In this document: piece after piece, positions 1 to 7,444 of the stretch
Numbering within the stretch: position 1 is the stretch's first letter
How the letters are laid out: the number at the start of each line of letters is the position of its first letter
NCBI GenBank assembly: GCA_910576325.1
Contig: CAJTIM010000028.1
Location: forward strand, 1 to 48,338
DNA: 48,338 nt
Direction: 5' to 3'
DNA from: Clostridia bacterium
GTDB taxonomy: Bacteria > Bacillota > Clostridia > Lachnospirales > Lachnospiraceae
Notes under the pieces: model-generated
Database searches by the model: none
What the model was told of the DNA's origin: nothing
Seen by the model: the letters and a program-made list of their open reading frames with translations, nothing else
Position numbers and translations under genes: made by a program

Positions 1-167
1 TAAAATCGGTAATCCACAAAGATGGAAATAACTGATTAAGCACCGGTTGGTTATCCACCAACAAGAGACAAGTTGAGTGAAAACAAATTTTTTATTTTCT
101 CTGTTTTTCACAAAAAGTCACATGGACTCTATCAGGGGTTCTGAATAGTTACAAAAATATAATTTTT
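1..167. other. Left-edge non-coding sequence
   Basis: No coding region is supported here. The stretch is AT-rich and holds two imperfect inverted repeats, GTGAAAACA/TGTTTTTCAC around 79-111 and GTTGG/CCAAC around 48-60. It probably belongs to the 3' side of a gene lying before the window, because a good intrinsic terminator follows directly. Confidence 0.4.
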
Positions 168-211
168 GGAAGTTCGCATCTTTTTTTACATGATGCGGGC
201 TTCCTTTTTTT
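168..211 (+). terminator. Intrinsic terminator upstream of rtcB
   Basis: The stem pairs GGAAG with CTTCC and CGCATC with GATGCG, with a 2x2 internal mismatch and a 10-nt T-rich loop, followed by seven Ts. It would end a rightward transcript entering from before the window. An attenuator role for rtcB cannot be excluded, because no clear promoter lies between it and the gene. Confidence 0.7.
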
Positions 212-251
212 GTATGATATGGCTGTAACAGGAAAGAAAAGCATAAAACAA

Positions 252-309
252 ATTACAGGTGTGTCGAGGCGGCTTTACCCTTTAGCGCTGTCGCGCAGCG
301 ACTTTTAAT
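252..309 (+). repeat. Family L palindromic leader, partial copy A
   Basis: This is the right half of the 115-bp family L element seen complete at 7445, 7563, 17181 and 17351. It keeps the segment from ATTACAGGTGTG through the small hairpin GTCGC-GCA-GCGAC and the following TTTTA. The left palindrome arm is missing. As in copies B2 and C2, the element ends immediately before an AGGAGG ribosome site, here that of rtcB. Confidence 0.75.
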
Positions 310-322
310 AGGAGGTGTGCAT

Positions 323-1555
323 ATGTTCGTGTTACAAAATGAGCTTGGGAGATATCCCTTAAAGGTATGGCTTAACAGTGAAAAAGATTTGGAGGCGACC
401 TGTCTGGAGCAGGCTCAGCATTTGATGCAGCTTCCTTTCCTGCATAAGTGGGTCTGTCTGATGCCGGATACCCACGCAGGCATGGGAATGCCAATAGGCG
501 GCGTGATTGCTGCAAAGGATGTGATCATTCCCAACGCGGTAGGCGTGGACATCGGCTGCGGCATGGCTTATGTGGGGACCAACATCCCGGTAAAGGTGCT
601 TAAGGAAACCATGACCGGAAACGGTAATCTGATCCAGGGAATGGTAGGAGATATCCTGCGGAATATTCCCGTAGGCTTTGCCCATCACAAAACGCCTATG
701 CCCTGCTATACAATGGATCTGGCTTTGGAAGAGCTGTCCAGATATGAGAAGGAACAGGAGCTGCTTGGGCAGCTTGATGCAGGGTATTTTCAGATTGGAA
801 CCCTGGGCGGCGGAAATCATTTTATTGAGCTTCAGGAGGATGATAAAGGATTCCTGTCCGTGATGATTCACTCCGGAAGCCGTCATTTTGGGAAGTCTGT
901 CTGTGATTATTTTCATCAGAAGGCGCGGGAGTTGAATAAGCGTTGGTACAGCCAGGTGCCCGACGAATATCGCCTAGCCTTTCTGCCCGTGGATACGGAG
1001 GAAGGATGCGCGTATCTGAATTGGATGAACCTGTCTATGGCATTTGCCAGAGAAAACAGGGAGAAAATGATGCTTGCAGTGAAGGCTGTTCTGAAAAAAT
1101 GGATTGGGAAGCATACGGATCTGACTTTGGAATACCAGGATGAAATTAACTGCCACCATAATTATGCGGCACTGGAAAATCATTATGGTGAAAATGTGTG
1201 GGTACACCGGAAGGGCGCCGTTCGCGCAAGAAATGGGGAGCTTACGGTAATTCCGGGCGCTATGGGGTCCTACAGCTATGTGGTGATGGGACTTGGAAAT
1301 CCCGAGAGCTTCTGTTCTTCCTCCCACGGAGCAGGAAGAGCCTACTCTCGAAAAGGGGCTATGGCGGCTTTTACCTGTGAAGAGGTCATGGTGGATCTGA
1401 AGGATCAGGGTGTGATTCTTGGGAAAAAGAATAAACGGGATGTGGCGGAGGAAAGCCGGTTTGCTTATAAGGATATTGATGTGGTGATGGCAAATCAGAG
1501 TGATTTGGTGACGCCGGTGAAGAGGCTGCGGACGATTGGGGTGGTGAAAGGGTGA
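323..1555 (+). CDS. rtcB: RtcB family RNA ligase
   Basis: RtcB is a GTP- and Mn-dependent RNA ligase that joins 2',3'-cyclic phosphate or 3'-phosphate ends to 5'-OH ends, acting in tRNA and rRNA repair. The 410-residue protein has the family landmarks in order: DTHAGMGMPIGG near residues 49-60, VGVDIGCGM near 73-81 with the metal-binding Cys79, GGGNHFIE near 163-170, HSGSRHFG near 183-190, the HHNYA histidines near 278, and SSSHGAGR near 332-339 with the histidine that is guanylylated in characterised RtcB. It has bacterial RtcB length, and no archease gene is in the window. A GTG lies six bases upstream in frame, but the ATG at 323 sits 7 nt after AGGAGG and is preferred. A Y-RNA-like RNA and a slipin gene follow, supporting an RNA-repair role. 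Confidence 0.95.
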   Translation: MFVLQNELGRYPLKVWLNSEKDLEATCLEQAQHLMQLPFLHKWVCLMPDTHAGMGMPIGGVIAAKDVIIPNAVGVDIGCGMAYVGTNIPVKVLKETMTGNGNLIQGMVGDILRNIPVGFAHHKTPMPCYTMDLALEELSRYEKEQELLGQLDAGYFQIGTLGGGNHFIELQEDDKGFLSVMIHSGSRHFGKSVCDYFHQKARELNKRWYSQVPDEYRLAFLPVDTEEGCAYLNWMNLSMAFARENREKMMLAVKAVLKKWIGKHTDLTLEYQDEINCHHNYAALENHYGENVWVHRKGAVRARNGELTVIPGAMGSYSYVVMGLGNPESFCSSSHGAGRAYSRKGAMAAFTCEEVMVDLKDQGVILGKKNKRDVAEESRFAYKDIDVVMANQSDLVTPVKRLRTIGVVKG

Positions 1556-1882
1556 GGATATTGAGGGGAGCGATATGGCTGGATGGGGGTTCGTGAGGAG
1601 CCGGGAGGCTGTGCAGGCTGCGGGCAGGAACCTCCACCCCTGATCGGGGCGGCCCTCCTCCCCTCCGCCGGAAAAGTTTGCCGGTCTTTACGGAAAGTAT
1701 TGAGATGTAAGTGAGTAGTTTTTTTGGTGGTATCTTCCGGCAGGTGCCGGTTTGATATAGAGGATCCATTTTCCTGCATGGGTGATGCATGATTTGCATA
1801 CGGTGCTTTTGGCTGCAGGCTTTGGCCTGGGCGGTGCGGCGGCTTTTTAAGTCGATGGCATTCCGGAATGGACGCTGGGAAC

Positions 1883-1950
1883 ACGATGTGTCAGAGGTTC
1901 GAATCCTCTCCCATATGAGAAATGGGTAGCTAAGTGGGTATAGCAATCGT
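1883..1950 (+). ncRNA. Circularly permuted tRNA-like RNA, candidate Y RNA (YrlA-type)
   Basis: The parts of a tRNA are all present but in permuted order. They run: 3' anticodon-stem strand ACGAT (1883-1887); 5-nt variable loop GTGTC; T-arm AGAGG-TTCGAAT-CCTCT (1893-1909) with a canonical T loop; acceptor 3' strand CCCAT; 7-nt loop; acceptor 5' strand ATGGG (1922-1926); TA at positions 8-9; a perfect D-arm GCTA-AGTGGGTA-TAGC (1929-1944) with the conserved A14, GG and A21; one linker base; and ATCGT (1946-1950), which pairs with ACGAT. A closed acceptor end and an open anticodon end are features of the tRNA-mimic domain of YrlA-class bacterial Y RNAs, which often lie next to rtcB and bind Ro60. 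The base after the stem where tRNAs carry U33 is A, so a working tRNA is unlikely. The Ro60-binding stem is not recognised and the RNA ends are unknown. Confidence 0.7.
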
Positions 1951-2292
1951 AACTTTATTGCAACTGTCAATTGCAAAACAAAGCAGTGGGAGAACGTGAT
2001 TTCGCTTTTCCCGGGGGAACTGTGGCTTTTTGGGAGCAAGTCTTTTTGCCTTTTGGGGCATGGATGGCTTATTCCGGGGGCGTAAGGGATTTGGAGGTTT
2101 TCATTTCGCTTATGGAACAGGATTTTCCGGCCGCGGGAAGGCAGTATGGCTTCGGATACCGAAAGGAAACGACAGGGACAGCCTGAACCGTATATGGGTT
2201 CGGGTCCTCCGTGAAGAATCCTTTCTCAAGGGGCCGTCCCCATTTCGGCGGTGGGAAAAGCGGTCGCACTTCCAGATAACAAATTGGTTGAT

Positions 2293-2348
2293 GGAAATTG
2301 ATTTCATACAGGTGTGTTGTGAGGGATATTACGGAACTGGAATAGGAG
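2293..2348 (+). repeat. Family S leader with ribosome site, copy 1
   Basis: This 56-bp block starts GGAAATTGATTT and ends GGAATAGGAG, and supplies the ribosome site of the slipin gene. Related blocks of 55-56 bp lie before the AlkD-like gene (11733) and the zinc-ribbon/LRR gene (45363), each about 75% identical to this one by hand alignment, with many A/G and C/T changes. A 22-base piece with one mismatch forms the end of the XRE gene at 17124. Confidence 0.65.
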
Positions 2349-2354
2349 ATATAG

Positions 2355-3464
2355 ATGAAGTATTTGATTAAGGAACAGGAATGTGGATATTTGTTGAAGA
2401 ATGGGATTTTGCAGGGCTTGCTGTTTGCCGGAAAGCACTCTATTTATTCTTTTCTTGGATATGAGCTTCGGATTGTATCTATGGTGGGAAAGGTGGATAC
2501 CAAGAAGTTTCCGGCGGAGCTTTTGATGCGTCAGCCGGAGTTTGCAAAGCGCGTGGTTCGGGTGCGTATTCCCGATCATTGTATTGGTATTCATATGGCG
2601 GACGGTATTTTCAAGCAGGTTTTGATGGATGGGGAAGCCCTCTACTGGAATGTGTTTGAGGAAAATGAGATTCGTCTGGTGGATGTCACCGGCGTTCAGA
2701 TGACGGAGGATCAGGTGCCCGGAATGTATCGTCATCTGATTCCTGCCCGGCTTTATAAGAAGGTGGTGATTGGGGAGGGTGAGACGGGGCTTTTGTACAT
2801 AGACGGGCATTTTGACAGGGAGCTTTCCTGCGGAACGTATTTTTACTGGAATTATGCTCATGAGGTGTCATGTAAGGTGTTCAATCTGAAGGTGCAGCAG
2901 CTTGATATTTCCGGTCAGGAGATTTTGACGGCGGATAAGGTGGGGATTCGGTTAAACATTTTGTGCAGCTACCGCATTACGAATCCGCTGGAGCTGGTAA
3001 AGAGGCTGGAGGGAGCTTCGAAGCTGCTGTACACCAGAGTGCAGCTTGCGGCCAGGGAGTATGTGGGGCAGTTTCGCCTGGATGAGCTTTTGGCTGACAA
3101 GGAGGCGATTGGAAATGTGCTGAAGGAAAGGCTTTTGGAGGTGCAGGGGGACTACTGTGTGGAGGTTCTGGATGTGGGAATTAAGGATATTATTCTGCCG
3201 GGGGAGATTCGGGATATTATGAATACGGTTCTGGTAGCGGAGAAGAAGGCCCAGGCCAATGTGATTATGCGCCGGGAGGAGGTGGCTTCCACCAGGAGCC
3301 TTCTGAATACGGCGAAGCTGATGGAGGAAAATCCTGTTTTGTACCGCTTAAAGGAGTTTGAGTATTTGGAGAGGATTTGCGATAAGGTAGGGTCTATCTC
3401 GGTGAATGGAGGTGGGAATCTTTTGGAACAGCTTGCGGGGATGGTGGTGCCGGCCGGGAAATGA
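2355..3464 (+). CDS. Slipin/SPFH (band 7) family protein
   Basis: Slipins are SPFH-domain scaffold proteins that oligomerise at membranes. In this 369-residue protein the recognisable SPFH core spans roughly residues 170-310: ILTADKVGIRLNILCSYRI, a helical repeat with REYVGQFRLDELLADKEAI, and GDYCVEVLDVGIKDIILPGE. A charged helix rich in Ala and Glu follows (VLVAEKKAQANVIMRREE). The first 160 residues form a separate unidentified region, and no strong transmembrane segment is visible. The gene follows rtcB and the tRNA-like RNA on the same strand, and RtcB-slipin linkage has been noted in bacterial RNA-repair loci. Its ribosome site lies within a family S leader, 6 nt before the ATG. The substrate and partner in this organism are unknown. 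Confidence 0.85.
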   Translation: MKYLIKEQECGYLLKNGILQGLLFAGKHSIYSFLGYELRIVSMVGKVDTKKFPAELLMRQPEFAKRVVRVRIPDHCIGIHMADGIFKQVLMDGEALYWNVFEENEIRLVDVTGVQMTEDQVPGMYRHLIPARLYKKVVIGEGETGLLYIDGHFDRELSCGTYFYWNYAHEVSCKVFNLKVQQLDISGQEILTADKVGIRLNILCSYRITNPLELVKRLEGASKLLYTRVQLAAREYVGQFRLDELLADKEAIGNVLKERLLEVQGDYCVEVLDVGIKDIILPGEIRDIMNTVLVAEKKAQANVIMRREEVASTRSLLNTAKLMEENPVLYRLKEFEYLERICDKVGSISVNGGGNLLEQLAGMVVPAGK

Positions 3465-3501
3465 TATAAAAATTTTGAAAAGGAAGTATCTGCCGGAAGG
3501 G

Positions 3502-3567
3502 GGCTGTGGGGAAATAAGACGTGGGATATCAGAACAGTCTGGCATCTTATTTCTCCACAGCCTTTTT
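3502..3567 (+). terminator. Intrinsic terminator after the slipin gene
   Basis: GGCTGTGG-GGAAATAAGA pairs almost perfectly with TCTTATTTCTCCACAGCC across a 25-nt loop, followed by TTTTT. It ends the rtcB-slipin transcription direction. The remaining 200 bp up to the convergent gene show nothing recognisable. Confidence 0.8.
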
Positions 3568-3763
3568 CGGCATTTTTTGTTTTTGATTTGCAAGAAAAGT
3601 ATTTAATGAGTGTTAGAAAAATGAATGATAGAATAACGATTTCTTCTTATATGGAAGCTATGCAAGAGAACAGTCAAAGTATCTAAAATGTAAGTATGAA
3701 ACAGATGGATGTGTCTGTGATTTCATGTGGTCAAAAAAGTAATTACAAAAACGAGTAATAGCT

Positions 3764-4405
3764 TCAACGGTGTTCCCCCTGGAAAACCTCAAGAATCTTT
3801 TCCGCCAGCTCCATATGGGGTTTCTCGGGGTTTTTCTGGAAGATATTTACGTGATTCAGATCGCCGCTGCGATCCGTAAAAGCAGGAAACAGGAATCCGC
3901 AGGCAGGCTCTCCCGGTTCATATCGGCCCGCAAGGGAGCAAATCACACAGATAATATATTCAAACACCTCTTCAGATTCCCACAGCCGTTCTTTATCGGA
4001 GGTTTTTGCCGGAATGTCGTATCGATCATGGAAAACTATAATGGCATATTCGGAATCGCTTTTGTAGTGCTCCATAACAATGTCATAAAATGCATCCATA
4101 AGCGCATCGTTTTTCAGGCCGCAATCTTTCATTGCCATAAGAAGCTGCCATATACTGCCTGGATTCATATGCTCTGGCTTAAACTCATATTTATTCAGAT
4201 TCTTATTTGTATCGGAAAAAGGAACCGTCTTTGCCAGATTCAGATTCTTTGCCCTTTCAGCCTCGGAAAGCTTCAAAAAATTCGTATTAAAACTCCCGTC
4301 AAAATCTCCCTTCCGATCCACATAACATCCGGCAATCCTTGTGATGGAGGTGCGCTTGGGCGTCATTCTCCTTGTTAATTCCAACATATCCTCTCTGTTA
4401 ATCAT
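3764..4405 (-). CDS. Short DUF4317-like protein
   Basis: The protein matches the N-terminal half of DUF4317, a Clostridia family of unknown function. It has the opening MINREDMLELTRRMTPKRTS-ITRIAGCYVD (positions 1-30), the central ALMDAFYDIVMEHY segment and IIVFHDRYDIPAKTSD, EEVFEYIICVICSL, and GFLFPAFTDRSGDLNHVNIFQKNPE near the end. Full family members, as I recall them, run to about 400 residues; this one stops at 213 soon after the KNPE motif. No continuation is readable in the next 200 bp. The start has an AAAGGA site about 11 nt upstream on the minus strand. It may be a truncated copy or a natural short form. Confidence 0.75.
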   Translation of the reverse strand: MINREDMLELTRRMTPKRTSITRIAGCYVDRKGDFDGSFNTNFLKLSEAERAKNLNLAKTVPFSDTNKNLNKYEFKPEHMNPGSIWQLLMAMKDCGLKNDALMDAFYDIVMEHYKSDSEYAIIVFHDRYDIPAKTSDKERLWESEEVFEYIICVICSLAGRYEPGEPACGFLFPAFTDRSGDLNHVNIFQKNPEKPHMELAEKILEVFQGEHR

Positions 4406-4541
4406 AGTATTATCAATCCTTTAAAAATTTCCTTCTGAATTTGTTTTGTGTTCCTTTGTACGCTGAGGATATTGTTTCTTCCCGGTGCAGCGAGAGAGAC
4501 AGAGAATCTGCATTTACCTTTGGAAGCTCCCTCAAACGTTT

Positions 4542-4937
4542 TCAGCTTTTGCGATGCCGATAGGCGGCTGTTAAGCGATTTCCGGATACGGCCTGTACCG
4601 TTCCAAGCTGTGAGGCACCCGAATTACTTGCTCCGGGATTTCCGGAAATAAAGATCGGCACGATGCAGATAGGGCAGGAACCGTCCTCTTTGATTCTGGA
4701 ACCGCACATAGAGCAGTATTTATCCTCAAGCTCTGTCTCAGATAACGATCCGGCTTCATCTAACGAGCCGATCCGAGGCTGAGATTTTGCCGGGGAAGAA
4801 GCTTTTGCAGACAAATCGCTTTTTCTGACAGAATCACGGAGGAAAGATGTAAAAGAACCGGAAGCCTTTGGGACGGAACCGGAAGAAGTTTTCATCGGAC
4901 TGTAGGATAATAGATTTAAGGCAGCGATTTCAGTCAT
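4542..4937 (-). CDS. Small zinc-ribbon protein, unknown function
   Basis: I do not recognise this 131-residue protein. The first 70 residues are rich in Ser, Lys and Pro and look disordered. They are followed by an acidic linker (LSETELEDKY) and a CSMCGSRIKEDGSCPIC motif near residues 75-91, two CxxC pairs typical of a zinc ribbon. The tail is Gly/Ser/Ala-rich. An AAGGAG site lies 11 nt before the start on the minus strand, which supports a real gene. It lies 90 bp after the WYL pair and before the DUF4317-like gene on the same strand, so the four may be cotranscribed. Confidence 0.6.
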   Translation of the reverse strand: MTEIAALNLLSYSPMKTSSGSVPKASGSFTSFLRDSVRKSDLSAKASSPAKSQPRIGSLDEAGSLSETELEDKYCSMCGSRIKEDGSCPICIVPIFISGNPGASNSGASQLGTVQAVSGNRLTAAYRHRKS

Positions 4938-5027
4938 ATCTTTAAAATCTCCTTTATCTTATGTTTACTTTAAAATATGAATTTAGTATAGGACACATTT
5001 TTTTTACTGTCAATGAAGAATACCCCA

Positions 5028-6041
5028 TCACTCCACACAAGAATAAAACAATTCATGCTGCCGCTTTACCCTCCGGCGAACTTCATTCAGAAACTTCTCC
5101 GGTCCCAGAATCCGGATCACCGGCCCGAAGGAAAGAAGATCAATAAGAAGCTCCGTTTCATCCGCCGGATCGTAGTAGATAGAACACAGCCAGGTATCAC
5201 TCTCCGGTTCATAGACCGTCTGCTTTTCATAATTGGCAAACCGCAGCATGCACCGCTCCAGGGCATTGCGCTCATTGCGGATGCGGATCCGCACCGGCTC
5301 CCCGGCTTGCCGCTGAAAACGGCTGATATCCCAGTCAAAGTCCCTGGGAACAGGATTTTTGGAAATATGGCAGGCAAGCATACGGGCCACATTCATAACA
5401 TGAAACTGCTTGGGCCGGCAATGGGACAGGGATACGCAGAGCAGACGGAACTTATCATCCTTTGGGGAATACTGAAAACGGCAGGGCAGGACTTCGAGGG
5501 TCAGAGGATTCCCCTTGCGGCTTTCATAAGCGACAAACAGAGGACGGCGCTCCGTCATAGCCTTCAATATGGTGCGGAAAATATTCTGATAAATGGGATC
5601 TTCATAAGGGTCCCCATCCCCATAGCGGTCAAAATAGTGAAAATCCGCCGGATCATACAAGGCCGGAACATCCTCCAAAGCCTTCTCAAGCTCCTCCAAA
5701 GCCTCTTCCGAAAAAAAGAGACGGAATCTTGGGTCCAAGAGCAGAGCCTTTAACCAGGACTTTTGAAGCTTTGTCAAAGGAAGCTTTAAAAAATCCTCCG
5801 TTTTTTCCGTCTGATCCAGTCCGAGTGCACAGGAAAAACACCCGTCCGCCTCCCTGTGAAGAAGAGGACTCCAGGCCCCGTCTAGGAGCTTGGGAAGAAT
5901 AGAGAGAGCGCTTTCCGCAGAAGAGACGCTTAAAATATCCGCTTCCATGTCCTTCCGGGTCAGAGGCTTTGTTCCTGCATCCAATAAAATTTTTCGTATG
6001 GCCTGAAAATAAGAGCCGTAGATTTCTTCAAATAGTTCCAT
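5028..6041 (-). CDS. WYL-domain protein, second of a tandem pair
   Basis: WYL-domain proteins are usually transcription regulators that sense small or nucleic-acid ligands. In this 337-residue protein the region near residues 160-240 is WYL-like (RRPLFVAYESRKGNPLTLEVLPCRF, then KFRLLCVS in place of the W-Y-L strand). The C-terminal part (WLCSIYYDPADETELLIDLLSFG, then EVRRRVKRQ) looks like the WCX extension. The N-terminal 110 residues have no obvious helix-turn-helix. The start is 2 bp after the stop of the longer WYL gene, so the two are translationally linked and probably act as a heteromer. The missing consensus WYL residues suggest a diverged ligand pocket. Confidence 0.75.
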   Translation of the reverse strand: MELFEEIYGSYFQAIRKILLDAGTKPLTRKDMEADILSVSSAESALSILPKLLDGAWSPLLHREADGCFSCALGLDQTEKTEDFLKLPLTKLQKSWLKALLLDPRFRLFFSEEALEELEKALEDVPALYDPADFHYFDRYGDGDPYEDPIYQNIFRTILKAMTERRPLFVAYESRKGNPLTLEVLPCRFQYSPKDDKFRLLCVSLSHCRPKQFHVMNVARMLACHISKNPVPRDFDWDISRFQRQAGEPVRIRIRNERNALERCMLRFANYEKQTVYEPESDTWLCSIYYDPADETELLIDLLSFGPVIRILGPEKFLNEVRRRVKRQHELFYSCVE

Positions 6042-6043
6042 TT

Positions 6044-7279
6044 TTAACCCACTTCCGAGTACATCTCATACATTTCCTCCAAATCCCGCGTCACCTTCCG
6101 AAGCGCCGCATCATTGGAGCACTGCAGATCCAGGATTCTTCCGGTAAATGATTTTACCCAGGAAAGCATTTCATTTGCATCAAAAAATACGCCTGTATAC
6201 AAAAATACATGTTCCCGAACCTTCAGAACTTCGCCGCCCCGCCCTTCCCGGTGGAGCCGGTTAATGATGTGTCTCTCCCGTTTTTCATCAATATACAGCT
6301 TCATACACAGAGTTTCCATGCGGCTGTGCCCTCCGAAGGAAACACCCCAGCAGAAGGCCAGATTTTTCTCTAATTTCTCCCGCAAAAGCTCATATTCCGA
6401 ACAAAGCTCCAAAGGCTTTACCTTGGAAATACAGTCCAGGCGCAGACAGTTAAAACGCCGCTTTGGGAAAAAGTAAAGGCATACATAACGCCGCCCGGTC
6501 TGGGTACTGACAAAGATCCTCAGCGGAAGCCCCGTTATCTGCGTCCGGTTTCCCGAACGGACACTATGGTTTTCAAACGTAATGGTGCGATGCTCCTTTA
6601 TGGCATCCAAAATCTTTAAAAGCGCCTGATCCTCCAAGGTATGTACCAGAAAATAGTGCTTCCAGCAGAAGAGATCGTTGTGAAGAAACTCCCGATCCAG
6701 AAGGGTGCTGCCCACAATGCCGAAGGGCATGGCTTCGGAGCAGAATTTTACCGCCTGCATCAAGTCCTTATAGAGCGGAGTGTTTTCCAGGGCCATAGGG
6801 GGAGTGAGGCGGTAGGCAAAGGCTTTCCCGTTCTTTTGCGCTTCAAGAATCCCAAGGCGTTCGTATTCCCGGCATTTGTTCCGCACGGTCTGGAGATCCG
6901 GAACAGTCTCGAGACGCTCCGCCAGAAGATCGCAGAGAGCGGAAACGGTGAGTGCATTCTTATTTCCCAGAAGATCCGGAAGAAAAAAATGGAGCAGCAG
7001 ATCATTGTCCGTAAAGCTTTTGGACTTCCAGGCGGCGTAGAGGGGATTGGTGGAAAGCTGTTTGCTGTCCATATGGACGGACACCTGTTTTCCACGGGAG
7101 GTGTAATCCATATGGATATATCCGGCCAGGTAGCTCTCGATCCGGCGGCGTTCATTGTCGTAGGTGCGGCCGCTTTTTTCCCCGAACTCACTGCGGACCT
7201 TAAAGCCGTAGAGGAAAAATTGCCGCATATAATCCCGGATGCGTTCAAAATTTTTGATAAGCTCTTGATAGTCGGACAT
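6044..7279 (-). CDS. WYL-domain protein, first of a tandem pair
   Basis: This 411-residue protein is built like a diverged WYL regulator. An N-terminal helical region carries a possible winged-helix near residues 100-160 (ALTVSALCDLLAERLETVPD, then VRNKCREYERLGILEAQ). A WYL-like beta domain spans about 225-290 (KEHRTITFENHSVRSGNRTQ, then GRRYVCLYFFPKRRFNCLRL). A C-terminal WCX-like portion ends the protein. A good leftward promoter lies about 50 bp before its ATG. Together with the next gene it faces the rtcB-slipin unit from about 2.6 kb away. It may control that locus or the downstream zinc-ribbon and DUF4317-like genes, but the sequence does not prove this. Confidence 0.75.
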   Translation of the reverse strand: MSDYQELIKNFERIRDYMRQFFLYGFKVRSEFGEKSGRTYDNERRRIESYLAGYIHMDYTSRGKQVSVHMDSKQLSTNPLYAAWKSKSFTDNDLLLHFFLPDLLGNKNALTVSALCDLLAERLETVPDLQTVRNKCREYERLGILEAQKNGKAFAYRLTPPMALENTPLYKDLMQAVKFCSEAMPFGIVGSTLLDREFLHNDLFCWKHYFLVHTLEDQALLKILDAIKEHRTITFENHSVRSGNRTQITGLPLRIFVSTQTGRRYVCLYFFPKRRFNCLRLDCISKVKPLELCSEYELLREKLEKNLAFCWGVSFGGHSRMETLCMKLYIDEKRERHIINRLHREGRGGEVLKVREHVFLYTGVFFDANEMLSWVKSFTGRILDLQCSNDAALRKVTRDLEEMYEMYSEVG

Positions 7280-7328
7280 GGTACGGCCTTTCTGGTAATC
7301 TCTAAAAATAAATGTGATAACTAAGTCA

Positions 7329-7357
7329 ATTATACTATTACATCAAAACAGGGGCAA
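7329..7357 (-). promoter_or_regulatory. Sigma-A promoter for the WYL pair
   Basis: Read on the minus strand, TTGCCC is followed after exactly 17 bp by TATAAT. Transcription would start about 40 bp before the WYL ATG at 7279. Confidence 0.65.
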
Positions 7358-7444
7358 TCAAAAAACAAAAAAAGAATATCAAAAATCAGAAACATGAGTT
7401 ATAATAGAACTGGTTTCACAGAAAAAGATATTTTCTGCTGGCCG

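Larger units (their letters stand above)
1556..2354. other. 800-bp non-coding gap between rtcB and slipin
   Basis: No credible protein is coded on either strand: open frames here are low in complexity and lack ribosome sites. The first part (1590-1680) is very GC-rich with short hairpins such as CCCC-TGATC-GGGG. The middle holds the tRNA-like RNA at 1883-1950, followed by a TTGCAA/TTGCAA hairpin at 1958-1976. A hairpin near 2184-2206 pairs CCTGAACC with GGTTCGGG. The last 60 bases are a family S leader. The unusual length suggests that the gap encodes one or more structured RNAs whose ends cannot be fixed from sequence. Confidence 0.55.

Noticed and set aside
359..916. Protein on the minus strand of rtcB
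   Set aside because: A mirror frame of a strongly conserved gene with no ribosome site. The same reasoning removes the long antisense frames over slipin, deoB, the transporters and the chemoreceptor.
1571..1916. tmRNA (ssrA) using ATATGG near 1573 and the T-arm near 1893
   Set aside because: No tag reading frame, no conserved 5' tmRNA end and no CCA-type 3' end. The acceptor strand pairs with the nearby downstream ATGGG instead.
1883..1950. Reading the tRNA-like RNA as a functional circularly permuted tRNA gene
   Set aside because: The bases that would occupy positions 32-33 are AA, not a pyrimidine and U; no anticodon can be placed; the acceptor stem is only 5 bp. A Y-RNA-like mimic fits better.
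1386..2039. Minus-strand frame over the end of rtcB and the non-coding gap
   Set aside because: Pro/Ser/His-rich low-complexity product, no start site, and it overlaps the tRNA-like RNA.
2184..2212. Second tRNA T-arm around GGGTTCGGGTCC
   Set aside because: The loop lacks the conserved A58 and the flanks do not pair as a T stem. A simple hairpin CCTGAACC/GGTTCGGG explains it.
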